From the NCBI GenBank assembly GCA_022925895.1, contig JAKSYS010000016.1:124001-188000 (forward strand): a stretch of DNA of 64,000 nucleotides, read 5' to 3'. This DNA comes from Fragilaria crotonensis. Its lineage: Eukaryota > Bacillariophyta > Fragilariophyceae > Fragilariales > Fragilariaceae. Below are positions 34,835 to 47,272 of the stretch, one piece after another; position 1 is the first letter of the stretch; the number at the start of each line of letters is the position of its first letter. Below the pieces are notes generated by a model, which saw nothing but the letters and a program-made list of their open reading frames with translations, searched no databases and was not told the DNA's origin. A program made the translations under genes and the position numbers.

Positions 34835-35316
34835 GTACAGTACCGTGACGCAGATTGTGTATGGGACTACTGTTGATCTCAGATTTGGTGCCATTTCGTT
34901 GACCATATAGATGAAGATTGAGTTGTAGTTCTGAAACAAAAGAGCAGAGAGAAGAATTATGACCACACTCAAAGTATGATGCTTAGTAAACGAACGACAG
35001 ATGAGAAGTGAGTGATGATGATGTTCGTTGCGTATGTACGACATGGTGGAGCGATGAGTGTGAACCATCTTTGATGAATGTTACGAGATGGTGTACCATG
35101 ACGTCCGTGGAGGTCGGGCATGGCAGGCGACAAAAGCGCGATATAGTAAAAAGGGGCAAAACAATGCGTGATATTGTAAATGTCTCTTTTCAAAATGCGT
35201 GATATTGTAAAATACAATTGTAAATGTAGTATATAGTAAAATACGAATTTGTGGATAGTAAGTCATTGTACTATATTGAAAACTGGCAAAAAAATGCGTG
35301 ATATTGTAATTTCCCC
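34835..35316 (-). repeat. Right terminal inverted repeat of MULE
   Basis: Inverse copy of 27780-28261. It is followed by TAGATTAAA, the target duplication. Confidence 0.93.
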
Positions 35317-35655
35317 TAGATTAAATACTCCGTACCGGTACTGTATACCTGGGTACTGTAGTACTCGGTTGTTCACTGTATCATGTACCCGTACCCCGTA
35401 CTTATGGTCTGTCAGTACTTGGTACTCTAACGAACTTGTACATATTAGTACGATACTGTCGTACTATAGTTCTACAGTAGGTTGAATAACGCGTCTGGTA
35501 TCGTCCGTCAACATGTGCCTTCCAATCAAAAATCGAATGAAGGAATTTCTTCCATTTTTTTTTCACTGCGCCATTGACGGATCCGCTCTCAAATACTACG
35601 ACCTGGCACTGTTTACGAAGCGATAACAAAACTTATATCAAGGACACAACGAGCA

Positions 35656-38569
35656 ATGGCAATCGGAGGAGGAGGATCGAAAGGAAATGGAAATGGCTTT
35701 CAAGCCATGGGCTTGTCCGACCCTGTCTTCCGAGGTGTTGTTCGCATGGGATTTCGGGTGAGTGTATTTGCCGCAACTGGTGTTCATTTTACAGGACTGC
35801 AGTACCCTGTAGCATATCCTTTGAACTCGTTCGGCGCAGTATAGATGGATGATGGATGACTATGACACTACTCAAAATCGAACAACACCTAACCTTTTAT
35901 CCAAAATCCTAACATTTGCTTGTTGTTGTATTACTAGATGCCAACGCCAGTTCAACGAAAGGCGCTTCCTGTCATTTTGACGGGCAGCGACACCGTCGTC
36001 ATGGCACGGACTGGTTCTGGAAAGACAGCTGCCTTTGTCATTCCAATTCTAGAGAAACTCATTGAAACGCAGGATTCGACGGCATCGCAAACAAAGTGTC
36101 GCACCGTCATTCTCTCGCCCACACGCGAATTGTCGTTGCAAACACTCAAAGTTCTCAACAAACTCGCGCATTTTTGCAATATTAGAGCAATCGGAATTAA
36201 TGGTGGTGAAGGGATGGAGAAGCAATTCAATGCATTGGCATCCAAACCGCATGTCATCGTGGCGACGCCGGGCCGGTTGGCACATCATTTGACAGAGATT
36301 GCAGATTTCGATTTAAAAGCGTGTCAGATGATGGTACTCGACGAAGCGGATCGACTGATTGAAATGGGATTTGCGTCGCAGATTAGGCAAATTTCATCGA
36401 CTTTGCCTGATAATTGTCAGAAGGTATTACTCAGTGCCACCATGCCCAAGATATTATTGGAATTCACAAAATCAGGATTCACGACAGATCCTCAAGTGGT
36501 TCGCCTGGACAATGAAGCGACAGTGTCGGAAGAATTGCGAATTGCCTTTATCACCTGCCGAAGCGCCGATAAGGATGCCGCACTACTGCACGTGCTGGGG
36601 CATATCCAACGAGATCAAGCTGAGAACCAAGCGCACCGCACTGGTCTCACCTTGATTTTCGCTGCGACTCGGCATCATGTCGAGTACATTTCAACACTAC
36701 TGGCCGCATCGGGAATCGATTCGACGCTGATTTATGGAACACTCGACCAAGAAGCCCGCAAAGCTAATTTGGCGGCCTTTCGATCCGGTAAAAGTCGGTT
36801 CTAGTCGTCACGGATGTGGCTGCCCGCGGTATTGATGTTCCTCTCATTGATCATGTAATTCATTACGCCTTTCCTCCCAATGCTAAGCTATTCGTACATC
36901 GGAGCGGTCGTGCGGCCCGCGCAGGACGCATCGGATATTGTTGGGGGTTGGTCGATCCCGAGGAGATGCCCTATATGGTCGATTTGCATTTATTTTTGGG
37001 TCGACGTCTCAGTACAGGTGGTGGTGATAACGATGAGACGACTACCTATACTCTGAATGAAATGACGCCCGACCACGTCCATTATGGATGTGTTCCTGAA
37101 GCGATTCTCAACCGTGAAGTGGAGAACGTTCGTCGCATCATGGAATCCGAACTGACTGGTTCCAATCAAGCTGAATCTCTTAGAAATCTTACCAAAGTTT
37201 GTGCCAACGCCATGAAGCAATATCGTCGAACTCGTCCGGAAGCATCGCGGGAGGGTGTCCGACGTGCCAAGGCTATTTTGGAAGGCGAGCGACTCGATTC
37301 TGGACAACGGGTTGGAGGGGCTTCGGTTGATCCGCATCCTCTCCTACTTGGAATGGAACGAAAAGATTTTGAAGAACGAAAAGCTCGTGGTGTTATTGAC
37401 AGCATTCATGATGCGGACAATCTCAAGAAAAGACAGGAATTTCTTGTGGCAATGTCCACCTTTCGACCCAAGGAAACCATATTTGAAGCGTTTGCTACTG
37501 GTGGGGGTAAAGTAACTGGCGTTGTATCTCAAGTGGACAAGGGCCGGACAATGGGGAAAAAGCACGATGCCAGTCATGCCTTCACAGCGATGAAGCACAT
37601 GCGACGTCAAATGCGATTGGCACATGACAAGGCAAACACACTCATTGTGGCGGGAACCATACCGGAGGATGATGACAACAAAACCAAACAAGACAGCCAT
37701 GGTGAAGAAGTTGTTGGTTCTGCCGAGGCCGTTCCCAAATCAACATTCGCACCAATGATCATCATGCCCGAATCTAAGAAACGCATATCGAAAGCCGAAC
37801 GCAAGCGCCGTAAGAATGGATGCGATACCTCAGCTTCTTTTACGGCTTGTGAATCTTCGGTCCAGGCAGGTACAAAAAAGACCAAGGAAATGCGTGGAAA
37901 AGATTTCCGCGACGAGGCATTCTTCATGGACAATGATTTCACGTCCAACACAGCCGAGGCACTACGAGCACGTCAAGTAGAAGCGGCCATGCAACCTTCG
38001 GCAACGGGCAACATGAAGGGTCGACAGGGTGCTGCACTTCGACTTGAAGAGGCCATGTTCGACGTGGTTGGTGATGAGGGTGCTGCATTGACACAGAAAC
38101 AGCGTATGATGAGATGGGATAAGAGTAAACGAAAGTATGTTCAGAGCACTGTGGGCGAAGAGCTCAGTGGTGATAGCAAGACGAAGAAAATGAGAACTGA
38201 AAGTGGTCAGTTAGTGAATAAGGACCGGGCCAAGCTCGGAGAGCTTTATGAGAAGTGGCAGAAGAAGACTAATCGCAGTATTGGGCGTACAGGGGTCTTT
38301 GATGATGTGACAGAAGGTGATGTGACCAGCCCACGGCAGGCGCCAAGAAGGGTGGAGCACGGGGCACGAAATTAAAGAATAGCGATGGAAATGACGCCGT
38401 GAAGAGCGCTACTCAAATTCGCAAGGAACGAGAAGCCAAGCAGAATATGAAGATTAAGAATATGAAGAAGAGTGACAGGAGGCGGGTGGAGCAGAAACAA
38501 CGTGTGTCCAAAAACACGAGCGCGAAGAACCCCTCCAAGACTCTCCCACACAAGAAGGGTCGTAGATAA
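35656..38569 (+). CDS. DBP10: DEAD-box RNA helicase DBP10/DDX54, two frame breaks
   Basis: Exon 1 is 35656-35757, followed by a 180-bp intron, then exon 2 from 35938. Motifs in order are the Q motif ([10 protein letters not shown]), ARTGSGKT (I), PTRELSLQ (Ia), TPGR (Ib), VLDEADR (II, DEAD), LSATMP (III), LIFAATRHH (IV), [12 protein letters not shown] (V) and [10 protein letters not shown] (VI). The C-terminus is the basic DBP10CT-type tail ending near [10 protein letters not shown]. The family acts in the nucleolus in large ribosomal subunit assembly. The frame shifts at 36797-36798, just before motif V, where one G seems missing. It shifts again near 38325, after which the conserved tail ([14 protein letters not shown]) continues to 38569. 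Such conserved flanks argue for sequence error in an essential gene. Confidence 0.9.
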
Positions 38570-39614
38570 ATAGCTGGCATTGGACGATGCGTTTTTTTTA
38601 GGTAACACCGCTCGCGATGACATAGAATCATGTACGATTAGCTGCAAAGCTATGTGTTCGCCGCTCCATAGAATTAATATTTGAAATGTGCATACCACTC
38701 CCACTTGCGACTTGACGCATGTGCTCCAGGACAGCGCGCAAGACCTAATGCGGAATTCATGTGACCACGGGAACATCCAAAGCATGCAAGCGCTGAAATG
38801 GGGTGACAAGCACGGCCCTGGATTCGGGGAATCAGACGGCTGATTGTAGATTATTGTCATTGGATGAAACACGGTGCATGACATCGTTGTCCCACGACCG
38901 TTGTCATCGAAAGAAGAAGAAATCAACTTCCCGATTTGCAAGCATACAACAATCGGGATACACTGGAGAAAGCGACCTGGAGCTAAGAATGCGGACGGCA
39001 TTTCTGACCGTCGGATATTTCAGAACTGGTTCAAATTGAAAAGCGACTTGTCACAAGGTCAAGAAGAAGCCAACTACCGATGCGCACGATTCTCCATACA
39101 CTCTGATTGGCGCCCGCACCCTGCGAATGCAATGGCTTGCGAACATATTGGGTAGTGGTGATGGCGAGGATCCAGAACCTCTCAATAAAATCCACCTCCG
39201 CAGAGCGAGATTTCAAGTTGTTGAAGCGTTAAAGGGTCGTGGGTTCTGAATCACCATCGCAATGATGTGGCCAACAATGCCGACTGACCAACAACTATCA
39301 AAGCGGCAGAATGCTTTCGATCGTCACGGAACGATTCTCCCGAGTTCTCCGATAGCCACATACATGCCCAACAACTACCAACAAGGCAAAAGTGCATCGG
39401 ATACCAGCACGAAGATACGGAATGGTGTTGCTACTCTCAACAACTGAAAACCGGGAAAACCCTTATGACACATCACGCTATCCACTCTGCTCCTTGTCCG
39501 AGACCCAGAGGTTAAATCTAATCAGCGTTCAGCCTCGGCTGATATTCGTACTGTACCCAATATCTGTGAATATTAAACACCTTACTGCGCCATGATTGTT
39601 GTGCGAGAAGGATG
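38570..39614. other. Intergenic, possible decayed coding fragments
   Basis: Short plus-strand stretches look weakly protein-like (SDRRIFQNWFKLKSDL near 39015 and KIHLRRARFQVVEALKGRGF near 39190), but no continuous frame or family is recognised. It may be remains of a gene or simply chance. Confidence 0.25.
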
Positions 39615-41444
39615 TTAGTATCGATCATAGCCGCCGCCTCCTCCACCGCTGTATCCACCGCCGCCGCCGCCGCGATCATCATATCCACCGCCGTAGCCTG
39701 TATTTTAGAAGAAAGAGAGCACTCGTGAGAAACGAAGAAGGCCACTCACGAGAAAAGTCACTGGATCTACGCACCACCACCGCCACCACTTGAACCGCCA
39801 TACCCTCCCCCACGTCCGCCGCCCCTGTCGTCATATCCGCCACTGTATCCGCCCCCACCACCGCCGTAACCTCCTCCTCCACTGTAGCCACCTCCACGGT
39901 CATCATAGCCTCCACTTCTGCCTCCTCCATAGCCTGACAGGCACAGCGTGAGTATTTTGAATTGGAACGACGAATGGAACTCGGCAAAGGGTGGCAAACA
40001 CGAGGTTCGACTCCACGTGCCAGGTTTCCAACCGATGGGATCGAAATGAAAAATACGATAAAGAGTACATACCTCCACCATAGCCTGCCATCGTGTGAGT
40101 ATTGGAAGGCGAATAAACCAAATCCAACCGAAAACAATTGAAACATACCTCCACCATAGCCTTGAACATACAACAAAATAAAAAACACCGTTGGAAGAAG
40201 CCGTCGCGCAAGAACACATGAACAAACATACATACCTCCTCCATAGCCTTAACGGCATCCAGTGAGTGTTTGAAACAAAAAGAAACGAAAACAAAGCAAC
40301 AGGGTTAAAATCACATACCTCCACCGTAGCCTGAGCCACAAATGGTGAGATCGACAACGAACGAAAAACAACGAGCCGAAAGAACAAGCTACATACCTCC
40401 GCTGCCACGATCGTCGTATCCTCCGCGTCCTCCATAGCCTGAAAAGGCGTGCGGTAAGTAAATGCAAACGAACAATACATACTAGGTGAACAAGATACAT
40501 ACCTCCGCCTCCTCCGCCGCCGTAACCTCCACCGCCCCCACCTCCATAACCTGAACAAAACAGAGTTGAGTGGTGGGTTCGAAATTAAAAGGCATACCCA
40601 AAGCTAGGACTCACCTCCACCGCCACCATCTCGTCCTCCTCCGCCGCCACTACTACCCTTAGGTTGTGCCTCGTTGACTCGTAGAGCCCTTCCGTCCATT
40701 TCATATCCATTCAACTTGTTGCACGCTTGCTCTGCATCAGCAGCAGGCATGGTGACAAACGCGAAACCGCGGACCTTGCCGCTTTCACGATCAGTCGGTA
40801 AAAAGCAATCAACAACTTTTCCGTACTGCTCAAACGTTTGACGAACGCTATCTTCGGTTGTATCAAACGCAAGATTTCCGACATACAATTTTACATCGGT
40901 GCTTCCGGAAGCGTTAAATCCACTGCCGCCTGGAGGGCCACGTCCGGGAGGACCATCCGGAGCGGCACTTCCCTTGGGACGGGATTCGTTGACACGAATG
41001 GTTCGTCCGTCCAATTGAGCTTGGTCCATCTTGGAAATGGCCTTCTCTGCCGCATCCCGAGTGGAAAGGGTGACGAACCCAAATCCTCGTGGGCGTGAGG
41101 TTCCGCGCTCCATTGGCAAGAACACGTCGGTAACAGTACCGAACTGGCCGAATTCATCACGAAGGCGATTCTCGTCGGTAGCTTAGAAGCGGAATGGTGA
41201 ATGAAAAAGTGAGATGGCGCATCTCGAATGTTGGAGTATTTACTGTGTCACTGTTTTACTGTAATACTGTGTACTCACCATAGTCCAAATTTCCTACATA
41301 AAGCTTCACCTCTTCGCCGGTACCAGTGTCACCATTTTGATCGCCGTTGTGGTGATCAGCGCCGCCGCCGTTGTTGTTGTTTCCGTGGGCATCGGATGGA
41401 GGACCGCCATCGTCCGTGGGCTGGTGGGAATCATTGTCGGCCAT
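39615..41444 (-). CDS. Glycine-rich protein with two RRMs and four 12-nt microexons, 370 aa
   Basis: ATG at 41444, stop at 39617-39615. Exons on the minus strand are 41444-41279, 41181-40615, 40550-40503, 40438-40397, 40330-40319, 40247-40236, 40160-40149, 40084-40073, 39933-39775 and 39697-39615. All introns are phase 1, of 64-139 bp, mostly GTATGT...AG. RRM1 has KLYVGNLDY and [11 protein letters not shown]2 has [11 protein letters not shown] and RGFAFVTM. The C-terminal tail is [11 protein letters not shown] repeats, as in hnRNP- and FUS-like RNA-binding proteins. Four consecutive 12-nt exons each read GCTAYGGWGGAG and add GYGG. The total is 1,113 nt with no frame break. Likely role: binding pre-mRNA or mRNA. 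Confidence 0.88.
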
Positions 41445-42300
41445 AGTTGAATAGGATTCTCTTCGTCGCTGCAAAGACAGAAGATATAATATTTGTTGTT
41501 GTGGGATCGATGGTTACCGACTCCCCTGTTCGCAGGTTTCATCAGACAGCTGCCATGCTGCCATCTGCAAATCCCTTGCGCAGGTTCCTGCTTTGTATTT
41601 TGGTTGCGGTGACATTCCGAATTCCAGAGTCGAAGATTCGATTGACTACGTATACGTATACGCCAATCAAGGACTTTGATACAGTACTATGAATAGTACC
41701 CAAGGACCCTCCTTCCGTAGTACTCCAGTAGACCTCTACTGAAATGACTTATAGGATGCTCTTGCATGAACTGTACGGAGTATGAGGTACGTTAGTACTG
41801 GGTAGTGGTACGTAAGAACTGGCCCTATGAAACATACCGGTAGTATGATGGTGCAAGTACAGTACATGTACGTGGTACGATACTGTTCACTCTTCATAGT
41901 ATCATAGTACACAACCACTTGGTACTCGAGTACAAGTACAAGTTCGTCATACACTGTATGATATATGCATACTTTCGTGTTGTGTCAAAAGTCAAAAGTA
42001 ATGCTTCATGCTCCAGTACTAGCTAGCTAGTACTTAGGTAGTACTGTACTTTGCACTGAGTAGTTTTGTCGTGTCATGCTTCAACAGATTCATAATAATG
42101 CATTCCGTTCATTTTGTCGACAACGATGATGTCGAGGTGCATTTCTGGCTCTCACTCGAAGTCGTAGTCCTCCTTATTTTGAGTCTCATGTCTTGTGGAA
42201 CTGGTACGCTCCGTTCCAAGCGGATTTGTCATGACATTGTCGCAGACGCAGCTGCCGTACCGGGCTCATCTATTCCACATCCCAGAACAGTGAGAAGCCG
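41445..42300. other. Intergenic, GTAC-rich
   Basis: No gene seen. 41640-42060 is packed with GTAC, AGTACT and GTATAC words. Confidence 0.5.
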
Positions 42301-43815
42301 ATGCTCTTTCTTACTTCAAAAGAGGGCTTGATTTATGTCGTTGAAGAACCTGACGACTCGGATTGCAGCCATTTCATTGGAAGTTTATCAAATATCACGA
42401 GCTCCCAAGGTGATCTTGGTTTGCTACCGATTCGGCCTCATCCGAACTTCACATCCAATCACGACATTATGATCCTAACGGATGCAACGAAAACTCACCA
42501 CAGGGGCCCCGCTTCCGATAGTTCAGATTCAAAATGAACACCACCACCCACAACCCTCGAAATTGACTTGATACCTGCGTTTCTTCCCTACGAAACCCCT
42601 GCGCCGACCAAGAATATTCATCAAGGAGGCCATATTGCCTTTTAGGAGTAACGGGATGTTATACGTGACATCTGGCGACGGAGGGAGTCTTTCTGCAGCG
42701 GCGCAACATATGAGCACATTGCTTGGAAAGATGATGTGATGGAAGGATTAAGTCAGAACAAAACAACTAGACTCGCAGCTACCGGAAGTTCAAGTGTCTA
42801 CGAAACCCTACAGCATTTCTTTACGATGCGAGTTACCTGGAGCATTGCGTTTTGAGGTCGAAATGACAAAGAGGTACTCTAGTGGCTCTTGATCTCAGTG
42901 GCGCTTCCGTTTGCTTTCAATACAGCCAGTCGATTAAGGAGACGCTCCAATCCCGCAGAAAATGATCCATAATCATCACCATGCGTCTCCATATGTTCAA
43001 GGTGGGTCCGATACACATCTGCCAAGTCCTTGTGAAGGAGAATCGGTTTCCGGTATACTGCAGCCTGAACAATAGGCCCCAAAAGACGAGTGAGGCCTTC
43101 AAAGTATTCCGGGTGCCCTGCTCTCGACAATAGGGAAAGGATGGCGTCGCAAGTTTGATACACCTCAAATTGGAATGCAGTAAAGTTGGGAATGGTATGA
43201 ATGGTGACAAACCTTTTCAAGGGCCTCGTCACTAGCCCTTCGCCAAACCGGCTGTTTGGCGAGGTGATCACGCTGAGAGGTTTGGCTGTGACTGCGACCG
43301 GAAAGACTGTGCCCCGTTCGCAACTGTTCTGGGTAGTTAATCTGCGGCATGCGGCTCACTGGCACCCATTCCTCGACCGCACCGCTGGGAATAATATCAC
43401 CTTGCTGCGTGCCCCAGCGCCTGAGGATGTTAATGCAGCAACAAATAGTTACCTGCGAGTGATCATGTATGCTGTGGACGAAATTGGCTTGACCAAAAAG
43501 ATTGTGCGTACGATCATGCCCCAGACTAGAAACGTGACATTGAAAAGTGTCCCCTCCGGACTTCGGGTTCTGGTCGATGCGTTCACTGTTGTCACGCCTG
43601 TGACAATCACAACATGGGTACTAAATCATTATCTTCTGCTCAATGTTGAAGACCAGTTTCCGTATACCTTCAAATCCTGGTCCGATAAGGGCGCTCGTAG
43701 GCACACCACCAGGATCAAAAGCACAGTTCAAACGACGACGACGCTTACTGTCAAGTTTGCGACGACAAAAAAGTCAATTGTAAGTCAAGTGCCCTTCCAG
43801 AATACGCTTGTGTAG
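42301..43815 (+). pseudogene. Glucose/sorbosone dehydrogenase (HHIP-like) remnant, split by inverted insert
   Basis: 42301-42537 reads LFLTSKEGLIYVVEE...GLLPIRPHPNF, and 42646-42738 reads MLYVTSGDGG...AQHMSTLLGK. These are the opening and metal-site blocks of the quinoprotein glucose/sorbosone dehydrogenase propeller. From about 43235 to 43815 follows a C-terminal domain of such proteins (VVNLRHAAHWHPF, YTFKSWSDKGARRHT). Most of the propeller between is missing, and 42880-43250 is instead a minus-oriented segment also present at 43957-44300. The first blocks are broken by stops; the C-terminal block is open for about 195 codons. Assignment is from motif memory. Confidence 0.5.
42880..43271 (-). 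repeat. Copy 1 of a duplicated minus-strand coding segment
   Basis: Open on the minus strand as RFVTIHTIPNFTAFQFEVYQ...LEHMETHGDDYGSFSAGLERLLNRL. It closely matches 43957-44300 in the same orientation. The family is not recognised. It interrupts the dehydrogenase remnant. Confidence 0.75.
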
Positions 43816-43956
43816 TGTAACAGCAATTAGGCTTTATGACGAACTCTGAGTCTCTAGCAAGGATCTGTACTACGTGAGTAACAAATCAGAGGGGGTTAAG
43901 ATCATCTACTGCCAAAGGACCGACTGAAGACACCTCAAGGGGTTCTTGTTCTCCAT

Positions 43957-44943
43957 TAACCTGTCGTTCGTGAGGTGGCATTTCCGGATGCCTTCAATAC
44001 AGTCAGTCGATTAAGGAGATGCTCCAATCCCGCGGAAAATGATTCATAGTCATCACCATGCATCTCCACATGTTCAAGGTGGTAGTGATACACATCCGCC
44101 AAGTCTTTGTGGAGAAGAAATTGGTTTCCGATAGACTGCAGCCTGAACAAATTGCCCCCGAAAGACGAGTAGGGCCTTCAAAGTATTCCGCATGCCCTGC
44201 CCTCATCAAAAGGGAAAGGATGGCGTCGCAAGTTCGGTACACTTCAAATTGGAATTCCGTAAAGTTGGGAATGTTATGAATGGTGACAAACCTACGCAAA
44301 GGACTTCTTACTCGCTCTTCGCCAAAGTGATAAAATTGAACTCCGGAAGAATTCAGATGGCTTGATTTGTATTCCGCTATTTACGGATACTCTCGGCGTT
44401 TCGCATCGCCGATGATACGTAGGTTGTGCGTCCCAGCAATGATATCCCGGGGATGATCGAATAGTGGTAGAATCGAAGGAAAAAGGTATTGCGGCATGAC
44501 TGGATTGACCCACATTGCCTTGGATGAGTTCGCAAATTGTTTGCAGGCATTATGAGAGACACAAAAGTGTGTTTCGCTTGCTAAAAGCCACTGCAAAACA
44601 TCATTCTTGTCGCAAGAACACGATGCCCCAATCTGATAGTCGAAACCTACCGGTAGTGCTGCTGGGCGAGATTAATTTCTGGATAACACCATAACCTTTT
44701 CCAGAACTCTGGATTGGCCGTCAAACGTAGTGTATTCCTTCTTTGCCATGCTCTGAGTAGCATACTCATACCATGATGCACTTCGTTTCTGCCGTAACCT
44801 TCGTTTGTCTCCACTGGTAATCGCAATTGTAAATTGTAAATTTGATGTGTGATCGATTGCATGAGGGCAATTGGGGCAGAGGGTAGAGCGCTAAAACGCT
44901 CTCGAGAACTTCGTAAGACTCTGCAATCTCCTTCGTAAATCAC
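43957..44943 (-). pseudogene. Unrecognised gene remnant including copy 2 of the duplicated segment
   Basis: Minus-strand protein-like stretches follow one another in shifting frames: VLRSSRERFSALPSAPIALMQS (44930 on), TANPEFWKRLWCYPEIN, HFCVSHNACKQFANSSKAMWVNPVMPQY (about 44570), then RFVTIHNIPNFTEFQFEVYRTCDAI (44299 on). The last is the parent-like copy of the segment at 42880-43271, since only here does it join upstream coding sequence. The upstream text resembles a glycosyltransferase, but I cannot confirm it. Several stops and shifts make it non-functional as read. Confidence 0.4.
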
Positions 44944-45413
44944 TTCGCGAGGTTCGTCATAATGTGTCGGTGAAGTGATGTTCGTACGTTGGAAGTTTGG
45001 ACGTTCATGACTACTCCATGAGCAACCACTCCGAGTACTACTCGAGCGACTGCACGGCGACGGGCAATCCTTGTCTTTGATCCCATGGTGTTGTCATTCT
45101 TGGAATAACCGGCAGTGCGCAACATAAATATGTAGCTGCGGATTCAGTCAAACTAATTTTTTCCATGTCACTTCTGGCTTCTGGATGACATCTCCCCGAT
45201 TTCAACGCCTCTAGTCTGTACCAAGGTAGACAAGTAGCACAAGACCCAAATAGCACACACAGCAAAACCAACTACTGTCACATTCTAACCCAGTACCAGT
45301 ACCTTGTTTTTCGGAACACAGCGCGAGAGTGATGAATGATAGTGTGCTCCGTGAGAGTCGTTCATTTTGTCGCATCCAAACCCAGTGGTTGGATTGCCAT
45401 TTGGCAAGACACG
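44944..45413. other. Intergenic
   Basis: No supported gene. It separates the remnant on the minus strand from the DEK homologue and should contain the latter's promoter. Confidence 0.5.
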
Positions 45414-46527
45414 ATGGCAGCCGACGGCAAGGAAAAGAAAAAGAACGATGAGGAATGGACAGAACAAGTCGAACCGCAACAACAACAACAAGCCAAGAGA
45501 AAGCAAAGTTTTGAACCAGGAATCCGAACTGGAAAACGACAACGCAAGGCTGCGGATACCTTCGCTCCTTCTTTGTACTATGCGGAACCCAAACAACAAC
45601 ATCGAGTTCGTGTTGTTGTGGGACGGGGTGTCAAATTAACCAAAATTCCAGAGATTCGAGAAAGCATTCGATCGTCCACGAAAGATTCCTTGGAGCTTAG
45701 GAATGCGTTCAAACTCATGTATCGAGTTCCGGGAAAGACTCCCATTCCAGAAATGAAACAGAGTCTTCTTGATTTTAGTGGGTATCTTCCGGTATTTGAT
45801 GGTAGTGAAGACCGGAAAACACAAGACAAAATGGTGGAGGACGCAGAGGTATGTTGGATGCTCCTTGTTTTCGTTTCTGTGGTCGAGCGCGCACGCACAT
45901 GAGGGCGATCTATCGGTTGGAGATCCAACTGAGTATTGTGATTTGTTGTTGTACTATATTTTGAATCCTGACGCATGTTTTTGTTGTTGTTGATGTTGCT
46001 GTTTCTTTTGTAGGCCATTGTGTCGCAACGAGCGTACAAGATGAAGCATCTAGATGTCAAAAAGTTGTGCGATTTCTTTCACTTGGATCGAAGTTTGAAA
46101 ACAACAAAGGAGGAATTGATTGATGTTCTACTGGATTTCCTTGGTGATCCGGATGTGTCACATTTGAAATCCAATTCACCCAACAAAAAAAAAGTCAAAA
46201 ACGACGATATCACGAGATAAGGAGGTTGATGACGACGAAGACGATGAGGCCAATAGTGATGAGGACGACAAGGAAGATGGCGAGGATACTAATGATGAAG
46301 ACAATGACGAGGAGTACGCTTTCGACGATTCTGAAATCATCGCCAACGGAGAGCAACGAGAAGTCAGCGACAAGGCACTTCGCCGTTGGGTCAAAGCATA
46401 CATTGCCTGTTTCAACATGGACAAGGCAACCATCCGACATGCCATTCAGACGGCATCTGATAAGTTTGGGGTGAATTTAGCGAGCAAGAAGGAGGTTTTG
46501 AAGCAGTTACTGACAGAGGAATTATAA
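45414..46527 (+). CDS. DEK: DEK-like chromatin protein, one frame break at an A9 run
   Basis: Exon 1 is 45414-45848, with an in-frame 165-bp GT-AG intron, and exon 2 runs from 46014. An ATG at 45336 is possible, but 45414 (MAADGKEKKKN) begins the typical charged N-terminus. The central part matches the DEK SAP-like region (IVSQRAYKMKHLDVKKLCDFFHLDRSLKTTKEELIDVLLDFL is the region 46014-46139). After an acidic stretch (DEDDEANSDEDDKEDGED) the C-terminus is a DEK_C domain (KALRRWVKAYIACFNMDKAT, then FGVNLASKKEVLKQLL). DEK binds DNA and chromatin in the nucleus. The frame changes at the nine-A run 46185-46193; read one base shorter, the acidic linker and DEK_C follow to 46527. Confidence 0.85.
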
Positions 46528-47272
46528 AGGCGAAGTTGAGTCGTGCGTCAGTGGGGAGGCGTTTGCCATTGCCATCCAGTCGTGCTGAGTGCTGATATCA
46601 CAGCATGCGACGTTGTGTGTTAGAAAGAATCGCACGTTAGTCCAGGGATTGCGGGGGAACCTACACCCAACATATTCATTTTCTGGGTGGTTCAGGTCTT
46701 TTATCTCATTAACTTCCGCCGTCGTGGAATAGTTATCCAACATCCAACTGTATCCACTCTCCACCTCTCCACTCCGTTGCATTCATACGAATAGATTCGT
46801 AGTCGCAACGCGAAGGTATACATAGTAGTCATTCATCACAGTACAGTACCTCTGCACTGTATGTCATACTACCGTTAGCAAGGGTTCGAGGCTCGCGGTT
46901 CGCTGTACGTGGTACTGGTACAACAAGTGTCACTATTGTATGCATACCAGTACGCGGTCAGGTGCCGACTCCCGTGGCTGTTCCATGATCAGGTTCTTGG
47001 GGGTGCGCGCCATCATTTGAACTTGCTGCGCATCGGCGCATGGGGCTTACACCTCCTACGAATTCCCTCATTTTCCGGCAAAGTACTTTAATCCGATTAC
47101 CGATTCCCAAATACATCTTCTTGTCAACTTTGTTGTGTGTGTTGTGTGTTGTGGCGTCACCAGGAACTCGTTTTACTTCTGCAACAGTGCGTACAACCCT
47201 TGGCAGTACATTTAAATCGTCGCGTGAACAAGCTGTACTCTACAATCTACACTGAACACTGCCTTCACAAAA
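46528..47272. other. Intergenic
   Basis: No supported gene. GTACTGGTACAACAAG and similar GTAC words cluster at 46840-46960. Confidence 0.5.

Larger units (their letters stand above)
27780..35316. mobile_element. Mutator-like element (MULE), 7.5 kb, with protease and dioxygenase-like cargo
   Basis: Long inverted ends (27780-28261 and 34835-35316, about 482 bp, few mismatches) begin G(C/G)GGAAATTACAATATCACGC. The flanks TAGATTAAT / TAGATTAAA form a 9-bp target duplication with one mismatch, the length typical of MULEs. Cargo is a MuDR-type transposase (minus), a Ulp1-like cysteine protease (minus) and a dioxygenase-like protein (plus). MULEs carrying Ulp1-like proteases are known from plants; the third gene is the unusual part. 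High similarity of the two ends suggests recent activity. Confidence 0.92.

Noticed and set aside
38372-39001. 209-codon minus ORF
   Set aside because: Antisense of the helicase C-terminal tail and flank, no motif.
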